NCBI GenBank assembly: GCA_964642235.1
Contig: CAZXOP010000004.1
Coordinates: forward strand, 1-42,064
Source of the DNA: CAYSND01 sp964642235
Lineage (GTDB): Bacteria > Bacteroidota > Bacteroidia > Bacteroidales > UBA932
Direction of reading: 5' to 3'
Length of the DNA: 42,064 nt
Shown: piece after piece, positions 15,672-23,469 of the stretch
Numbering within the stretch: the first letter of the stretch is position 1
Layout: every line of letters begins with the position of its first letter
Made by a program: the position numbers and the translations under genes
Notes under the pieces: generated by a model
Seen by the model: the letters and a program-made list of their open reading frames with translations, nothing else
Told to the model about the DNA's origin: nothing
The model's database searches: none

Positions 15672-18653
15672 CTATTTTAATTCTTTAATTCTTATATTTC
15701 TTAACCAAAGTTCAGAGCCATGCCCGAGGAAGCCGATATATCCCGATTTACGGTGAAGTCCGGGGTGCTCTTTTTGGTCGAGAGTCCCATTTTTAGAGGC
15801 CTCTGCTATATCCCCTTCAGTAATAACTTGACCATTTAGGGTAATTCGGATATATGTCCCTTTACAGTAAATCTCCTCCTCATTCCACTCTCCTACCGGA
15901 CGTAAAGCATTAAAATTAGTAGGAGAGATAATCCCATAAACTGCTCCGTGGTACTGGTAAGGGAGTAACCAAGGTTGATAAATGGCATTAAAGTGATCCA
16001 ATATCTGTATCTCCATCCCTTCATAGGCAGCATCTCCATGCCCAGGTGTGCGTATCCCGACACCATTGTTAGCACCGTGAGTAAGCTTAAATTCAAAGCG
16101 GAAGATGAAATCGCCATACTCTTTTACTGTGTAGAGGTCTCCACCACTTTCGGCTGCGGGAAGGACTGCAAGTTCACCATTTTGTGGAACATAGCCTGTT
16201 TTATTCCCTTTCCATTTATTTAGAGAGACTCCGTCAAATAAGAGGTCAAATCCCTCTTTAGCCTCCTCTGCTGAGAGTGTTATTGGTTTTACAGAGGGGA
16301 GTTCGCGGATATAGATATTACGGTATGCCACTCTGCTGTCATGAGCTTGGAGTTCAAGGGGTCCGATAGGGAAGGCGGGAGATGAACGGTCCCAATAGTT
16401 TTCAAGGATAACATTGTCCGTTACTAAAATACCATTTAGATAAACCGTAACTCTCTCTCCGACCATCTTTATGTAGAAGCTATTCCACTGACCAAGACCA
16501 TTGTCGGCCACGCAGAGTGGAGTGTCACGGTTGGTAGTATTGTTATAAAGTCCACCTGAGCCTACCTGTGCCCCTACATGAACGCGGGCTGTGTCCCAAA
16601 TCTGAACTTGAGGGAGAGAGCGGAGATATAACCCTGCATCAGCCTCTGTCCCTTCGGGGTAGAGTAGCCAGTCAATGTAAAGTTCAAAATCCCCATACTC
16701 TTTTATAGAGCAGAGATTGTCATACCCTTTACCGTGATAGATTATCTTTCCATCTTCCGCCATCCAGTTCTTTCGCATCATCTCATCAGCTTTCGCCTCG
16801 GCTTTTGCTAACTCTTTCCCTTTAACCTTTGCCCTTTCAAGGGGATTTTCATGGAAGAGTCCTTTCCAGCCGGTCAGGTCTTTACCGTTAAACATCGATA
16901 CAAATCCCTCATCTTTTGGGAGATTATCGAGGTGTTGTTCAATGGCGGTTATTTCATAACCAGAGTCGGGACCTTTAATTACCTTGGTGGCACGTTTAAG
17001 AAGGGCAGTAACTTCGGGACCATGGAACGAGGAGTTTCGAGTGGCAATAAGCCTTACGGCCTGAGCAGCAGGTTGCTGAAGTAGAGGGTCATCAATATAT
17101 TCTCCGGCAAAAATAATTCCGAGGAATGCATCGGTGGTGGCCACACTCTCCAATATCTTAATTTTCTGCTGGGTGGTTCTTGCAAACTCCATCTCTTTCC
17201 TTAGGAAAAGGAGCTTTTGTGCCCCTGTGAAGCCACTTTGGGTGGTTAATTTATGGTGAGCAGAGAAGGCTGTTTCGAAAAGTTCCGATTTGTCGGCAGG
17301 GATACCGAGTATTATATTATATAGGTCGAGGATATTAGCACTATTCATTACCATAGGCCAATAGAGATCTTGTTTCTCTACAGAGACAGCATCTTTACGG
17401 GCAACTAAAAGGTTATACTGCTCATTGCGAGGTTTCGCTGAAAGGGCAGACATTATTGCCTCTTGTACTGAAGGAACCTCTTGAGGGGTGCATTTTTCTA
17501 AGAGGGAGTAGAGCATATTGAGATCTTGTAGGGTTACTACCTCTTTTAACTCCTTAAATGCTACTGTGCGAAGAGGGGTGTTGTCGGAGGTTAGAAATCC
17601 CAATAGAACCTCACGATGTTTCATTGCTTTTCGCTGTGCAATGAGGTGGAGGATGGCTACTTTCCCCTCATTTGAGGAGCTAGACAACAATGGAACCACT
17701 GCACTTGCAACATCCCCCGGGTAGCTTTTAAGAACCTCCTCTCCCATTAGCACCACCGAGGGGTCAGGGTCTGTGAGGAGGGATGCCACTTGTGGCAATG
17801 TTTCAGGAGCACCTATTTTTGTAAGGGCGTGGGCAGCAGTTTTGCGAAGCTCGAAGTTCTTGGATTCCAACAATGGGAGGAGTGCGGGGATGTTCCCTTT
17901 CTCCCTCTGCTCTCCAAACCACCATGCAATGTCTGCCTGAGCCTCATCTGAGAGTTTTGGCATCAGAGCAGTAATCTTTGCATAAAGGGGAGCAGCGGGG
18001 GTGTCCCCCACTGCGTAAAGTGTTGCGAAGCGGTATCTGCGGCAAGGGTCTTTAAGAGCTTTCAAGATCTCTTTTTCCCCCTCTGTAATTCCCACTACCT
18101 TTATATATTGTTCTATTGCAACGCATCTGTCGGAGACATTTTTAGGGGAGGGGTCCCTCTTTGCCACCTTTTCAGAATCTTTAAGTGCTTTAACTGCCTC
18201 CTTTGGAGTTAGTTGAGGTGCTACTGCGGGGGCCTTTCCCCCTTCCCCCATAACCATAAGTTGTCTTACGAGGAATCCCTCTATTGTTCCATCAGGTTTC
18301 CCGTTTTTATCTTTTGGGAGTGCCTCTTTCGTTTTAAGGAGGGCGTTTTTAATGGATTCTCTCTGAGAAGCAGGGAAGTCACTCTTCGTGGAGGAGGCAC
18401 AAAGTCCTGCTATGGCATATTGTACCGGAACAAAGCTCTCATCTTTTCTTAGTAACATGCTAAGCAACATGTTTAACCCCTCGTCTCCTGTGGAGATAAT
18501 ATCATTCATCAGTCTGATGTAAACAGACTCATTCTGAGCGGGGAGCTGGTTAAGGGCATCCCCTATTTTGGTGGTTGTAAGCCTATTGGCATTCTGAGCG
18601 GGGAGGGAGAGACAGAAGAGCGAAATAATTATTGATAATAGTATCCGTTTCAT
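15672..18653 (-). CDS. HEAT-repeat protein with two tandem DUF1080 domains
   Basis: 993 residues. A Sec signal peptide (MKRILLSIIISLFCLSLPAQ) leads into a helical N-terminal region with HEAT-like repeats (about 190-470, for example SKNFELRKTAAHALTKIGAP). Two DUF1080 domains follow, at about 585-795 (FVSMFNGKDLTGWKG) and about 800-993 (FDLLFDGVSLNKWKG), both ending in the YRNIYIRE / LRNIRIKE type motif. The frame is open to 18725, but the ATG at 18653 starts the signal peptide and sits 13 nt after the upstream stop, so it is chosen. It is probably periplasmic; two catalytic domains on a repeat scaffold may process longer glycosides. No lipobox is seen. Confidence 0.88.
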   Translation of the reverse strand: MKRILLSIIISLFCLSLPAQNANRLTTTKIGDALNQLPAQNESVYIRLMNDIISTGDEGLNMLLSMLLRKDESFVPVQYAIAGLCASSTKSDFPASQRESIKNALLKTKEALPKDKNGKPDGTIEGFLVRQLMVMGEGGKAPAVAPQLTPKEAVKALKDSEKVAKRDPSPKNVSDRCVAIEQYIKVVGITEGEKEILKALKDPCRRYRFATLYAVGDTPAAPLYAKITALMPKLSDEAQADIAWWFGEQREKGNIPALLPLLESKNFELRKTAAHALTKIGAPETLPQVASLLTDPDPSVVLMGEEVLKSYPGDVASAVVPLLSSSSNEGKVAILHLIAQRKAMKHREVLLGFLTSDNTPLRTVAFKELKEVVTLQDLNMLYSLLEKCTPQEVPSVQEAIMSALSAKPRNEQYNLLVARKDAVSVEKQDLYWPMVMNSANILDLYNIILGIPADKSELFETAFSAHHKLTTQSGFTGAQKLLFLRKEMEFARTTQQKIKILESVATTDAFLGIIFAGEYIDDPLLQQPAAQAVRLIATRNSSFHGPEVTALLKRATKVIKGPDSGYEITAIEQHLDNLPKDEGFVSMFNGKDLTGWKGLFHENPLERAKVKGKELAKAEAKADEMMRKNWMAEDGKIIYHGKGYDNLCSIKEYGDFELYIDWLLYPEGTEADAGLYLRSLPQVQIWDTARVHVGAQVGSGGLYNNTTNRDTPLCVADNGLGQWNSFYIKMVGERVTVYLNGILVTDNVILENYWDRSSPAFPIGPLELQAHDSRVAYRNIYIRELPSVKPITLSAEEAKEGFDLLFDGVSLNKWKGNKTGYVPQNGELAVLPAAESGGDLYTVKEYGDFIFRFEFKLTHGANNGVGIRTPGHGDAAYEGMEIQILDHFNAIYQPWLLPYQYHGAVYGIISPTNFNALRPVGEWNEEEIYCKGTYIRITLNGQVITEGDIAEASKNGTLDQKEHPGLHRKSGYIGFLGHGSELWLRNIRIKELK

Positions 18654-18666
18654 AAGGCTTTTGGTT

Positions 18667-19959
18667 TTAAATTTTCCAAGGTGCACGCATTGGCTGATAA
18701 ACAAGGCTATTGGCGGCATCATCATTTATAAACTCCATCTTTTGGGAGTCAAATTCGAGGGTACGATTAAGCTGAAGGGCTACTGCCCCTATATTTACAA
18801 GAGTACAGCTTCTATGTCCATTAATCTCGTTAAGAGCGAACTTTTGGCGATTTCTTACGCACTCATAAAAGTCGGTGTTTTGAGGGATAGGGTCAGGGAA
18901 CTCTGCTAATTTCATTCTCCAGTTAGGGATATCGCAAATGAAATTATTATAAACATTCCCCTTTGGACCTGAAATATAGGGGGCTTTGGAGTCTCCAAAA
19001 TCCTCACCGCAGAGTACTATCTGACACCCGTCGGCGTAAGTATAAGTAATAGAACGCCAAGTACCTACTGCATCATAATGCTGTTGAGGTGCATCTATCT
19101 CTACTTTAACAGGGGACTCATCATCCTTATCGAGGAGATATTGTACAGGGTCTAAGTAGTGTTGTCCCATATCGCAAAGTCCACCGCCATCGTAGTCCCA
19201 ATACCCACGGAAGGTGTTATGAACTCTATGTGGGTTATAAGGTTTGTATGGGGCAGGACCAAGCCACATTTCATAATCGAGCTCTGCGGGAACCGGTTCG
19301 GGGGTAAGATGCTCTTTCCCTACCCAGAAGAATTTCCAGTCAAAACCTGTATGTTTAGAGAGGGTTACTTTAAGGGGCCACCCTAAAAGTCCACTCTGAA
19401 TAAGTTTCTTTAATGGTTTTACAGTAGTGCCCAATCCATAGAAAGTGTCGTCATACCTAAACCAAGTGTTAAGACGGAAAATGCTGTTATGGGCTGCAAC
19501 TGCCTCCATTACTTTTTTCCCTTCACCGATGGTTCTAGTCATTGGCTTTTCGCAGAAAATATCTTTTCCGGCCTTGGCTGCCTCGACTGACATAATTCCA
19601 TGCCAATGAGGAGGGGTAACTATATGGACAATATCCACATTCGGGTCATGAATAAGTTCCATAAAATTAGAGTAAGCCGCAATGTTCCGCGAAACATGTT
19701 TTGCACCCCCTTCAGCAAGATGTTTGGTGTAACGTAACCCTGCTTTTAGGTGGTTTTTATCGACATCACAGAGAGCTGTGAGCCGCGTTTCAGTGTAATC
19801 GATATGCGCCATTCCCATACCTCCGACACCTATAATGCCTTTGGTAAGTTGGTCGCTTGGGGCAATAAAACCTTTTCCACCAAGTACCTTCCTTGGTAAA
19901 ATGGTAAGAGCAGCAAGACCTCCTGCCGCTTTTAGGAAATTTCTTCTACTTATAGCCAT
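18667..19959 (-). CDS. Second Tat-exported Gfo/Idh/MocA-family oxidoreductase
   Basis: 430 residues. Tat leader ISRRNFLKAAGGLAALTILP (Arg5-Arg6), Rossmann motif GVGGMGMAH, EKP motif FCEKPMTRT, and substrate motif GGGLCDMGQHYLDPVQY. It should act in the periplasm on a sugar C3 hydroxyl, or a related position, with a bound nicotinamide cofactor. It is the first gene of the operon and is followed 13 nt later by the HEAT-DUF1080 protein, so the two are probably a dehydrogenase/lyase pair parallel to the downstream pair. It is divergent from the CBM9-nitroreductase gene, with 74 nt between the start codons. Confidence 0.9.
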   Translation of the reverse strand: MAISRRNFLKAAGGLAALTILPRKVLGGKGFIAPSDQLTKGIIGVGGMGMAHIDYTETRLTALCDVDKNHLKAGLRYTKHLAEGGAKHVSRNIAAYSNFMELIHDPNVDIVHIVTPPHWHGIMSVEAAKAGKDIFCEKPMTRTIGEGKKVMEAVAAHNSIFRLNTWFRYDDTFYGLGTTVKPLKKLIQSGLLGWPLKVTLSKHTGFDWKFFWVGKEHLTPEPVPAELDYEMWLGPAPYKPYNPHRVHNTFRGYWDYDGGGLCDMGQHYLDPVQYLLDKDDESPVKVEIDAPQQHYDAVGTWRSITYTYADGCQIVLCGEDFGDSKAPYISGPKGNVYNNFICDIPNWRMKLAEFPDPIPQNTDFYECVRNRQKFALNEINGHRSCTLVNIGAVALQLNRTLEFDSQKMEFINDDAANSLVYQPMRAPWKI

Positions 19960-20021
19960 TTTTCAACATTTTAAAGAATGTCACGAAGATACAAAAATTT
20001 TTTTCTAAACTATACAATTTA

Positions 20022-20029
20022 TATATTTG
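20022..20029 (+). promoter_or_regulatory. -7 box for the CBM9-nitroreductase gene
   Basis: TATATTTG, ending 4 nt before the ATG at 20034, so the mRNA should be leaderless or nearly so. The -33 region is T-rich without a clear TTG. Confidence 0.5.
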
Positions 20030-20033
20030 CTTT

Positions 20034-21353
20034 ATGAGAAAAAGTATAAAATATTTTGTTACTTTGCTTTTAATAATGGTGCTTAGCGATTTTAGTATTG
20101 GCTATGCACAGAAAACAGATATTATGAAGGCTATAGAAATACCCCTGTTAGCAGGTTTGGACTCTCTTAAAGGGGAGAGTCTTGTAAACGAATTAAAAGG
20201 AAAAGGGAGTCACGGAGTTATCGGAACCATCAATTGGGACTCTTTCCCTAATCCACCCAAGGTCGATTTTTATATTGCCCGTTCAGAGAGTAAACTCTTC
20301 CTCTCTTTCTTTGTTTCGGAGAAGGGAATAAGGGGTGTGGAGACTCAGGATCACGAAAAAGTGTGGCAGGATAGCTGTGTGGAGTTCTTTGTTAAAGTCC
20401 CCTCTTTTTCAGGGTATTATAATTTTGAGACGAACTGTATTGGGACTATGCTTGCTGCTAAGCGTGTCTCCAGGAGTGAGTTTGAGAGGCTCCCTTCGGA
20501 GGCGATGGAGAGAATTGTAAGATATACCTCTTTTGAGCGAGGGGTGCCGATAGAGAAAAAGGTAGGGGAGTTTAATTGGCATCTTGTGATAGGGATCCCT
20601 TTCGACATACTCTCCCTCGATGGGAAGAATCTACCTGAATATATCACAGGGAATTTTTATAAATGTGGAGATGAAACCCCTTATCCCCACTATTTAAGTT
20701 GGAATCCGATAGAGACCGATACTCCGAACTTTCATCGCCCGGAGTTCTTCGGTAAGTTGATTTTTAATCTTCAAGATGGGATGTTAAAAAAGGATATAAG
20801 TTTACCCTCCCCTAATCGTAAAGGGGGAATGCCTTTAATGGAGGCTTTAGATAAGAGGTGTTCCGGTAGGGAGTTCTCCCCCCGTGAACTCGATTTACAG
20901 ACTCTTTCAGATCTGCTCTGGGCTACTTGGGGTTATAATAGGGAGACGAAACGGACAGCCCCCTCTTCTCATAATCGTCAGGAGATAGATGTATATGTGG
21001 CTTTAGCGTCAGGGGTTTATATTTATGATGCTCTGAATAATGTTTTAAGATGGCATAGTGATGAGGATTTAAGAAGCGAGACAGGGATGCAGGAGTTTGT
21101 CGGAACAGCTCCTCTGAACCTGATTTTCGTTTCAGATACCTCTAAGATAAAAGGGAAAGATGAGCGCGGAGTAATCGAAGCGACCTTTGCCAATACAGGT
21201 TATATTTCTCAAAACTGTTATCTATATTGTGCCTCTGTAGGATTATCCACGGTAGCAAGGGCTATGGTTGATAGAGCCATCCTCTCTAAAAGACTCTCCC
21301 TCTCCGAGACTCAAATCATTACCCTAACCCAAAGTGTGGGGTGGAGCAAGTAA
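20034..21353 (+). CDS. Exported fusion of a CBM9-like domain and a SagB-type nitroreductase
   Basis: 439 residues in one uninterrupted frame. Residues 1-26 are a Sec signal peptide (ends IGYAQ). Residues 31-245 match the stand-alone bacteroidal CBM9-like carbohydrate-binding protein, beginning MKAIEIPLLAGLDSL and containing DSCVEFFVKVP, NFETNCIGT and PHYLSWNPIETDTPNFHRPE. Residues 254-439 are a SagB/ThcOx-type FMN nitroreductase: DISLPSPNRKGGMPLMEAL, the FMN-binding RCSGREF, LSDLLWATWGYNRETKRTAP, SQNCYLYCASVGL. The CBM9-like part starts with its own Met31, as if a complete gene had been inserted between the signal peptide and the nitroreductase. It is divergent from the 3-keto-glycoside operon, so a redox role on sugars is possible, but this is inference. 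The 3' end overlaps the convergent ATPase gene by 30 bp. Confidence 0.85.
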   Translation: MRKSIKYFVTLLLIMVLSDFSIGYAQKTDIMKAIEIPLLAGLDSLKGESLVNELKGKGSHGVIGTINWDSFPNPPKVDFYIARSESKLFLSFFVSEKGIRGVETQDHEKVWQDSCVEFFVKVPSFSGYYNFETNCIGTMLAAKRVSRSEFERLPSEAMERIVRYTSFERGVPIEKKVGEFNWHLVIGIPFDILSLDGKNLPEYITGNFYKCGDETPYPHYLSWNPIETDTPNFHRPEFFGKLIFNLQDGMLKKDISLPSPNRKGGMPLMEALDKRCSGREFSPRELDLQTLSDLLWATWGYNRETKRTAPSSHNRQEIDVYVALASGVYIYDALNNVLRWHSDEDLRSETGMQEFVGTAPLNLIFVSDTSKIKGKDERGVIEATFANTGYISQNCYLYCASVGLSTVARAMVDRAILSKRLSLSETQIITLTQSVGWSK

Positions 21354-22679
21354 GTCTTTAAGTAAAAACGAGTAATAGAGCGGAATGTTCAGTAAGCCTT
21401 CGTTGTACTCCAATCCCTTTAATGAAAAACGTAAACTTAATTCAGGTTTATATTTATTGCGAAAAACTCTTAAACTTTTTCCTTTAACCTGTTCGCCGGA
21501 TTTCACCTCAATAGGGAGAATTTTATTTTTGTATGAAATAATAAAATCAAGTTCGCTTCTCCCTTTGGGCTGATTTGGATTGCCTGCATTGCTTGCCCAG
21601 TAGTATGTCTCTTCAAAACCAAGAGAACGAAACTCCTGTAGCACAAAGTTCTCAGCAAAAGCACCCCCAAAGTTTGACCAAATATTATCGTCGCCAACTA
21701 CAATCGAGGCTGGCAAATTTGCCAACTGTCTCAATAATCCAACATCAAGAGCATAAATCTTAAAATCGGAATTATCCGAATAAAAAGAGAGAGGCAATTT
21801 GTCACCATGAGCGGTTATATTGACTTTATAAATCAAACCCGCGTCCATTAACCAGTCAATTGCAAAAGCATAATCTCTTCCTCGAGCCGATGGCTCAACG
21901 GTTTTATAGACAAATTTATGATTTTCTTTGGCAAATTGTTGTGGAATACTGCGCCATAAGTTCCCAATTTTTCGAGATTCTGTATTGCTCGTATGTTTGC
22001 TGAAATCGTCTTTATAGTCGGCAAGAATATTTTTTAAAATCATTTCAACATGGCTAATATCTTTGCTTTCTGTCCATTCTTTTACTGCGGCCGGCATTCC
22101 GCCAACTGCCAAAAACTGTTGAAATAAATCTTGAAAATCAGACTCGATTAGTGGTTTTCTTCTGTTTTTGATCGCTTCGTGCGCCTCGATGGTTTGATTT
22201 TGCTTACCAAAAGCCCAATAAAACTCTTCCAAATCCATAGGATAGAGCCGTAATCGTGTGACTTTACCTACAGGGAATGAAGTGCCTTTATGCAAGGCAA
22301 TTCCGAGTAAACTCCCAGTAGCTGCAATATAATATTCGGGTGCATCTTCGGCAAAGTACTTTAGCGAAGTTAGGGCACGGGGAGCTTCTTGAATTTCGTC
22401 AAAAATCAACAAGGTATCGCTTGGGACAATAACAACATTAAATCTTAATGATAAATAGTCGATAATTCTTTGTGGTTCTATGTTACCATCAAATAAGGTA
22501 AGTAATTCCAGATCTGCTTTTTCAAAATTTATGCGAATTACATTCTTAAAATACTTTTTGCCAAAAAGTGTTTCGAGGAGGTAAGTTTTACCAACCTGTC
22601 GTGCCCCTTCAAGTAATAATGGCAAGCGCTTTTCGCTGTTTTTCCACTCTAATAACGACTGTAATAATTTTCTTTGCAT
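21324..22679 (-). CDS. AAA ATPase with DUF4143 domain
   Basis: 451 residues, the orthodox form of the family. Walker A GARQVGKTY (about 23-31), Walker B TLLIFDEIQEAPRAL, and sensor ATGSLLG (about 125-131) are all present. The C-terminal region contains SELDFIISYKNKILPIEVKSG, a D...ExK arrangement like restriction-type nuclease folds, as in other DUF4143 proteins. No cognate partner gene is adjacent. The gene has a -7 box and, upstream of it, a 30-bp dyad. Its last 30 bp overlap the convergent CBM9-nitroreductase gene. The cellular role is unknown. Confidence 0.9.
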   Translation of the reverse strand: MQRKLLQSLLEWKNSEKRLPLLLEGARQVGKTYLLETLFGKKYFKNVIRINFEKADLELLTLFDGNIEPQRIIDYLSLRFNVVIVPSDTLLIFDEIQEAPRALTSLKYFAEDAPEYYIAATGSLLGIALHKGTSFPVGKVTRLRLYPMDLEEFYWAFGKQNQTIEAHEAIKNRRKPLIESDFQDLFQQFLAVGGMPAAVKEWTESKDISHVEMILKNILADYKDDFSKHTSNTESRKIGNLWRSIPQQFAKENHKFVYKTVEPSARGRDYAFAIDWLMDAGLIYKVNITAHGDKLPLSFYSDNSDFKIYALDVGLLRQLANLPASIVVGDDNIWSNFGGAFAENFVLQEFRSLGFEETYYWASNAGNPNQPKGRSELDFIISYKNKILPIEVKSGEQVKGKSLRVFRNKYKPELSLRFSLKGLEYNEGLLNIPLYYSFLLKDLLAPPHTLG

Positions 22680-22702
22680 AATGTTTCAATTAAAACCTAC
22701 GA

Positions 22703-22710
22703 CAAAGATA
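22703..22710 (-). promoter_or_regulatory. -7 box for the second AAA ATPase gene
   Basis: TATCTTTG on the minus strand, 23 nt before the start at 22679. The expected -33 position falls within the dyad at 22716-22745. Confidence 0.6.
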
Positions 22711-22715
22711 TAGAA

Positions 22716-22745
22716 AAACACATTATTAGTACTAAAAATGTGTTT
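22716..22745. promoter_or_regulatory. 30-bp near-perfect palindrome, probable operator
   Basis: Arms AAACACATT (22716-22724) and AATGTGTTT (22737-22745) flank the self-complementary core TTAGTACTAA (22726-22735). Only one A:A pair breaks the symmetry. It covers the -33 region of the ATPase promoter, so it most likely binds a dimeric regulator. The regulator is not identifiable. Confidence 0.65.
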
Positions 22746-22775
22746 ATATCTCACAAAGTTTGCTATTCTTTCTTG

Positions 22776-23252
22776 TTATTCGTCGAGTTTAAACCTTACC
22801 CTTAGAACACCATCATTAAAATCGGTGGTGGTAATGAAGAATCTCCCTATTTCGGAGGTGTTGGCGACATGTTGTCCTGCACAGGCGCAAATATCGTAAT
22901 CCCCGACAGTTACAATCCTTATTTTGGAAGTAGGGTTCCCAGAGGCGATCTCCTCTTGATATTGTTTGGGGAGTTTTGCGGTGTTTACCTCAGCAGGGAG
23001 CTCTCCAAGTGGAAGAATAGCTGCCTCCACAGGGAGGTTAAGGGCAATAATTTCATTGACCTTTGCCTCTATTTCGCGAAGTTGTTGCTCCGTGGGTGCC
23101 TCGGTGAGGTGATAGTCGCATTTGCTCTTTTTGCGTTCAATATGGGTGTTACGTGATCGTTCGCACCCGAACATTCTAACCATTGTCTGGTTTAAAATGT
23201 GCTCTGCCGTATGCATCGGCGGGTATTCTTGTTTGTTGTGTTCAATATTCAT
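22776..23252 (-). CDS. alaX: Alanyl-tRNA editing protein (AlaX-type)
   Basis: 158-residue free-standing editing domain related to the AlaRS C-terminal half, which hydrolyses mischarged Ser- or Gly-tRNA(Ala). The two zinc-binding motifs are visible: HTAEH (residues 14-18) and CAGQH (near 122-126), the latter within TSEIG context typical of the family. Family-like blocks NTHIERKKSKCDYHL and IVTVGDYDICACAG support the call. The start Met1 lies 5 nt after its -7 box, so a leaderless mRNA is expected. Met13 is an alternative, but residues 9-12 (EYPP) resemble the usual N-terminus. Confidence 0.88.
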   Translation of the reverse strand: MNIEHNKQEYPPMHTAEHILNQTMVRMFGCERSRNTHIERKKSKCDYHLTEAPTEQQLREIEAKVNEIIALNLPVEAAILPLGELPAEVNTAKLPKQYQEEIASGNPTSKIRIVTVGDYDICACAGQHVANTSEIGRFFITTTDFNDGVLRVRFKLDE

Positions 23253-23257
23253 AGCAG

Positions 23258-23290
23258 CAAATATACAAATTCTTTAATTAGACCCTCAAA
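23258..23290 (-). promoter_or_regulatory. alaX promoter
   Basis: On the minus strand TTTG (23290-23287), a 21-nt spacer and TATATTTG (23265-23258). The start codon at 23252 follows after 5 nt. The -33 element sits just beyond the terminator at 23292-23321. Confidence 0.7.
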
Positions 23291-23291
23291 T

Positions 23292-23321
23292 AAAAAGGAT
23301 GACCCTTTAGTCATCCTTTTT
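23292..23321 (-). terminator. Strong intrinsic terminator
   Basis: Perfect 11-bp stem AAAAAGGATGA / TCATCCTTTTT around an 8-nt loop, with T-runs on both strands. It ends the leftward AraC/PUL transcript or the candidate small RNA upstream of it, and insulates alaX. Confidence 0.88.
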
Positions 23322-23406
23322 ACTGTTAATATCATCAGTGGGTTTTGAGATTAAACAGATTTGTCAAGTTAAATAAATCATTGTCGCAAACGATGAAAAT
23401 TTCATC
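23292..23406 (-). ncRNA. Candidate small RNA between araC-type gene and alaX
   Basis: On the minus strand a -7 box TACCTTTG (23418-23411) predicts a start near 23406. The ~115-nt product starts with a hairpin-forming palindrome (CGATGAAA / TTTCATCG, 23407-23391), contains no convincing ORF, and ends in the strong terminator. No -33 element at the right distance was found. The alternative is that this is only the 3' trailer of the AraC gene and the palindrome is an operator. The family is not recognised. Confidence 0.35.
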
Positions 23407-23469
23407 GACACAAAGGTATTCTTAAAATCTATACAATAATGACCAATTCGTATCAAAAAATGACTCTCG

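Noticed and set aside
19966..19981. Short inverted repeat ACATT-TTAAAG-AATGT between the divergent oxidoreductase and nitroreductase genes
   Set aside because: Five-bp arms in AT-rich DNA are expected by chance, and the position does not match a promoter element.
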